Part shown: positions 63,128 to 64,000 of the stretch, in pieces
How positions within the stretch are numbered: position 1 is the stretch's first letter
Layout of the letters: each line of letters begins with the position of its first letter
Assembly: GCF_010729665.1 (NCBI RefSeq)
Contig: NZ_AP022610.1
Location: 4,898,001 to 4,962,000, forward strand
DNA length: 64,000 nucleotides
Reading direction: 5' to 3'
Origin: Mycolicibacterium madagascariense
Lineage (GTDB): Bacteria; Actinomycetota; Actinomycetes; Mycobacteriales; Mycobacteriaceae
Position numbers and translations under genes: made by a program
The notes under the pieces: generated by a model
The model's input: only the letters and a program-made list of their open reading frames with translations
The model's database searches: none
What the model was told of the DNA's origin: nothing

Positions 63128-64000
63128 CCGTCGACGGCACGGGGGTGCTGCTGGACCCCTACGACTACGACTTCCACGAGGACCCCTACCCGTACTACAA
63201 GCGGCTGCGCGACGAGGCGCCGCTCTACCGCAACGACGAGCTCGGCTTCTGGGCGCTGTCGCGGCACGCCGACGTCCTCGCCGGTTTCCGCAACAGCACG
63301 ACGCTGTCCAATCGCGAGGGCGTGTCGCTGGATCCGGTCTCGCGCAACAAGCACGCGTCCAAGACGATGTCCTTCCTCGCCATGGACGACCCCGACCACC
63401 TCAGGTTGCGCACCCTGGTGTCGAAGGGCTTCACCCCGCGCCGGATCCGCGAGCTCGAACCGCGGGTCACCGAGATCGCCGTACGACATCTCGACGTCAT
63501 GATGGAACGGGCCGCAGACGGTGGCACCGTCGACTACGTCGCCGAATTCGCCGGCAAGCTGCCCATGGACGTCATCAGCGAGCTGATGGGCGTGCCGGAG
63601 CCCGACCGCGACCGGGTGCGGGCCTGGGCCGACGGCGTCATGCACCGCGACGACGGCGTCACCGACGTCCCGCCCGAGGCGATCGAGGCCTCGCTCAACC
63701 TCATCGTCTACTACCAGGAGATGGTTGCCGAGCGACGCAAGAAGCCCGCCGAGGATCTGACGTCGGCACTGCTGGAGGCCGAGATCGACGGCGACCGGCT
63801 CACCGACGACGAGATCATCGGCTTCATGTTCCTGATGGTCATCGCGGGTAACGAGACGACCACGAAACTGCTTGCGAATGCCGCTTTTTGGGGTGCCAAG
63901 AACCCCGATCAGATCGAGCCGCTATACGACGATCCGGGTCGCATCCCGCTGTGGGTCGAGGAGACATTGCGCTACGACACCTCCAGCCAAATCCTGGCGC
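63124..64000 (+). CDS. cyp123: Cytochrome P450 (CYP123-like), 3' end beyond window
   Basis: 292 residues are visible; the gene runs off the window. LAMDDPDHLRLRTLVSKGFTPRRIREL (C-helix), MFLMVIAGNETTTKLLANAAFW (I-helix oxygen-binding AGNETT) and WVEETLRYD (ExxR) are present, while the haem Cys lies outside. ATG overlaps the TetR stop. The position beside aldA and TetR corresponds to cyp123 in M. tuberculosis, near cyp51; the symbol rests on this synteny. Substrate unknown, sterol-like or fatty-acid-like is a guess. Confidence 0.85.
   Translation, partial: MTVDGTGVLLDPYDYDFHEDPYPYYKRLRDEAPLYRNDELGFWALSRHADVLAGFRNSTTLSNREGVSLDPVSRNKHASKTMSFLAMDDPDHLRLRTLVSKGFTPRRIRELEPRVTEIAVRHLDVMMERAADGGTVDYVAEFAGKLPMDVISELMGVPEPDRDRVRAWADGVMHRDDGVTDVPPEAIEASLNLIVYYQEMVAERRKKPAEDLTSALLEAEIDGDRLTDDEIIGFMFLMVIAGNETTTKLLANAAFWGAKNPDQIEPLYDDPGRIPLWVEETLRYDTSSQILA

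Overview
The window is a high-GC actinobacterial chromosome segment, almost certainly from a fast-growing Mycobacterium (Mycolicibacterium). The evidence is the codon bias, GTG/TTG starts, many promoters of form TANNNT placed 6-7 bases before a start codon (leaderless mRNAs), and family-specific genes: mycothiol synthase, LmeA, DesA-type desaturase, GlnR, and a RelZ-type fusion. From memory, gene order runs parallel, in inverted order, to the M. tuberculosis Rv0766c-Rv0826 neighbourhood; this was not checked by alignment.

Layout. (1) 1-3234 is the right end of an integrated element. It holds a phage terminase remnant, a decayed stretch, a minus-strand pair (ImmA/IrrE metallopeptidase plus a class III cyclase-like protein of unknown function) and a small gene. 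It ends at a displaced 3' half of a tRNA (3194-3234), which I read as the attachment-site junction. (2) 3058-9200 holds a HemK-like methyltransferase whose frame runs across that junction, two tandem GAF-ANTAR RNA-binding regulators, a lipoprotein, an MpaB-like oxygenase with a divergent TetR regulator, and two paralogous small secreted proteins. (3) 9441-16145 holds desA1, dus, an LCP cell-wall ligase, phoU, and a MarR regulator/quinone oxidoreductase pair with repeated operators. (4) 16222-22053 holds pstB, pstA, pstC, pstS, mshD and glnR. (5) 22212-28699 holds lmeA, a thioredoxin, a polycysteine leader peptide followed by the DUF4395/cysA2/sseC sulfur operon, a nitrobindin-like protein, an aminodeoxychorismate lyase-like protein, a YgfZ-like protein and a DUF3073 protein.

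(6) 28730-55483 is a dispersed purine-biosynthesis cluster (purM, purF, purL, purQ, purS, purC, purB, purD). Interleaved with it are a DyP peroxidase plus encapsulin nanocompartment, a flavin dehydrogenase, oligopeptidase B, glutathione peroxidase, an AbiEi/DUF559 protein bracketed by related inverted repeats, and the RNase H-like/(p)ppGpp-synthetase fusion (relZ). (7) 55547-64000 holds two P450 loci with TetR regulators and a tightly overlapping operon of aldehyde dehydrogenase, SDR, beta-hydroxyacid dehydrogenase, carboxymuconolactone decarboxylase and an unknown 408-residue protein. A palindrome GGACA-NN-TGTCC sits at both divergent starts.

The phosphate genes are probably one SenX3-RegX3 regulon: direct-repeat boxes with 11-base period lie before phoU and before pstS. 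The most novel-looking items are the ImmA/cyclase-like pair, the tRNA junction that appears to have extended a neighbouring ORF, the palindromic repeat inside the DUF559 gene, and the matched operator pair at 62364 and 62510. All functional calls come from reading the sequence; no database search was run.
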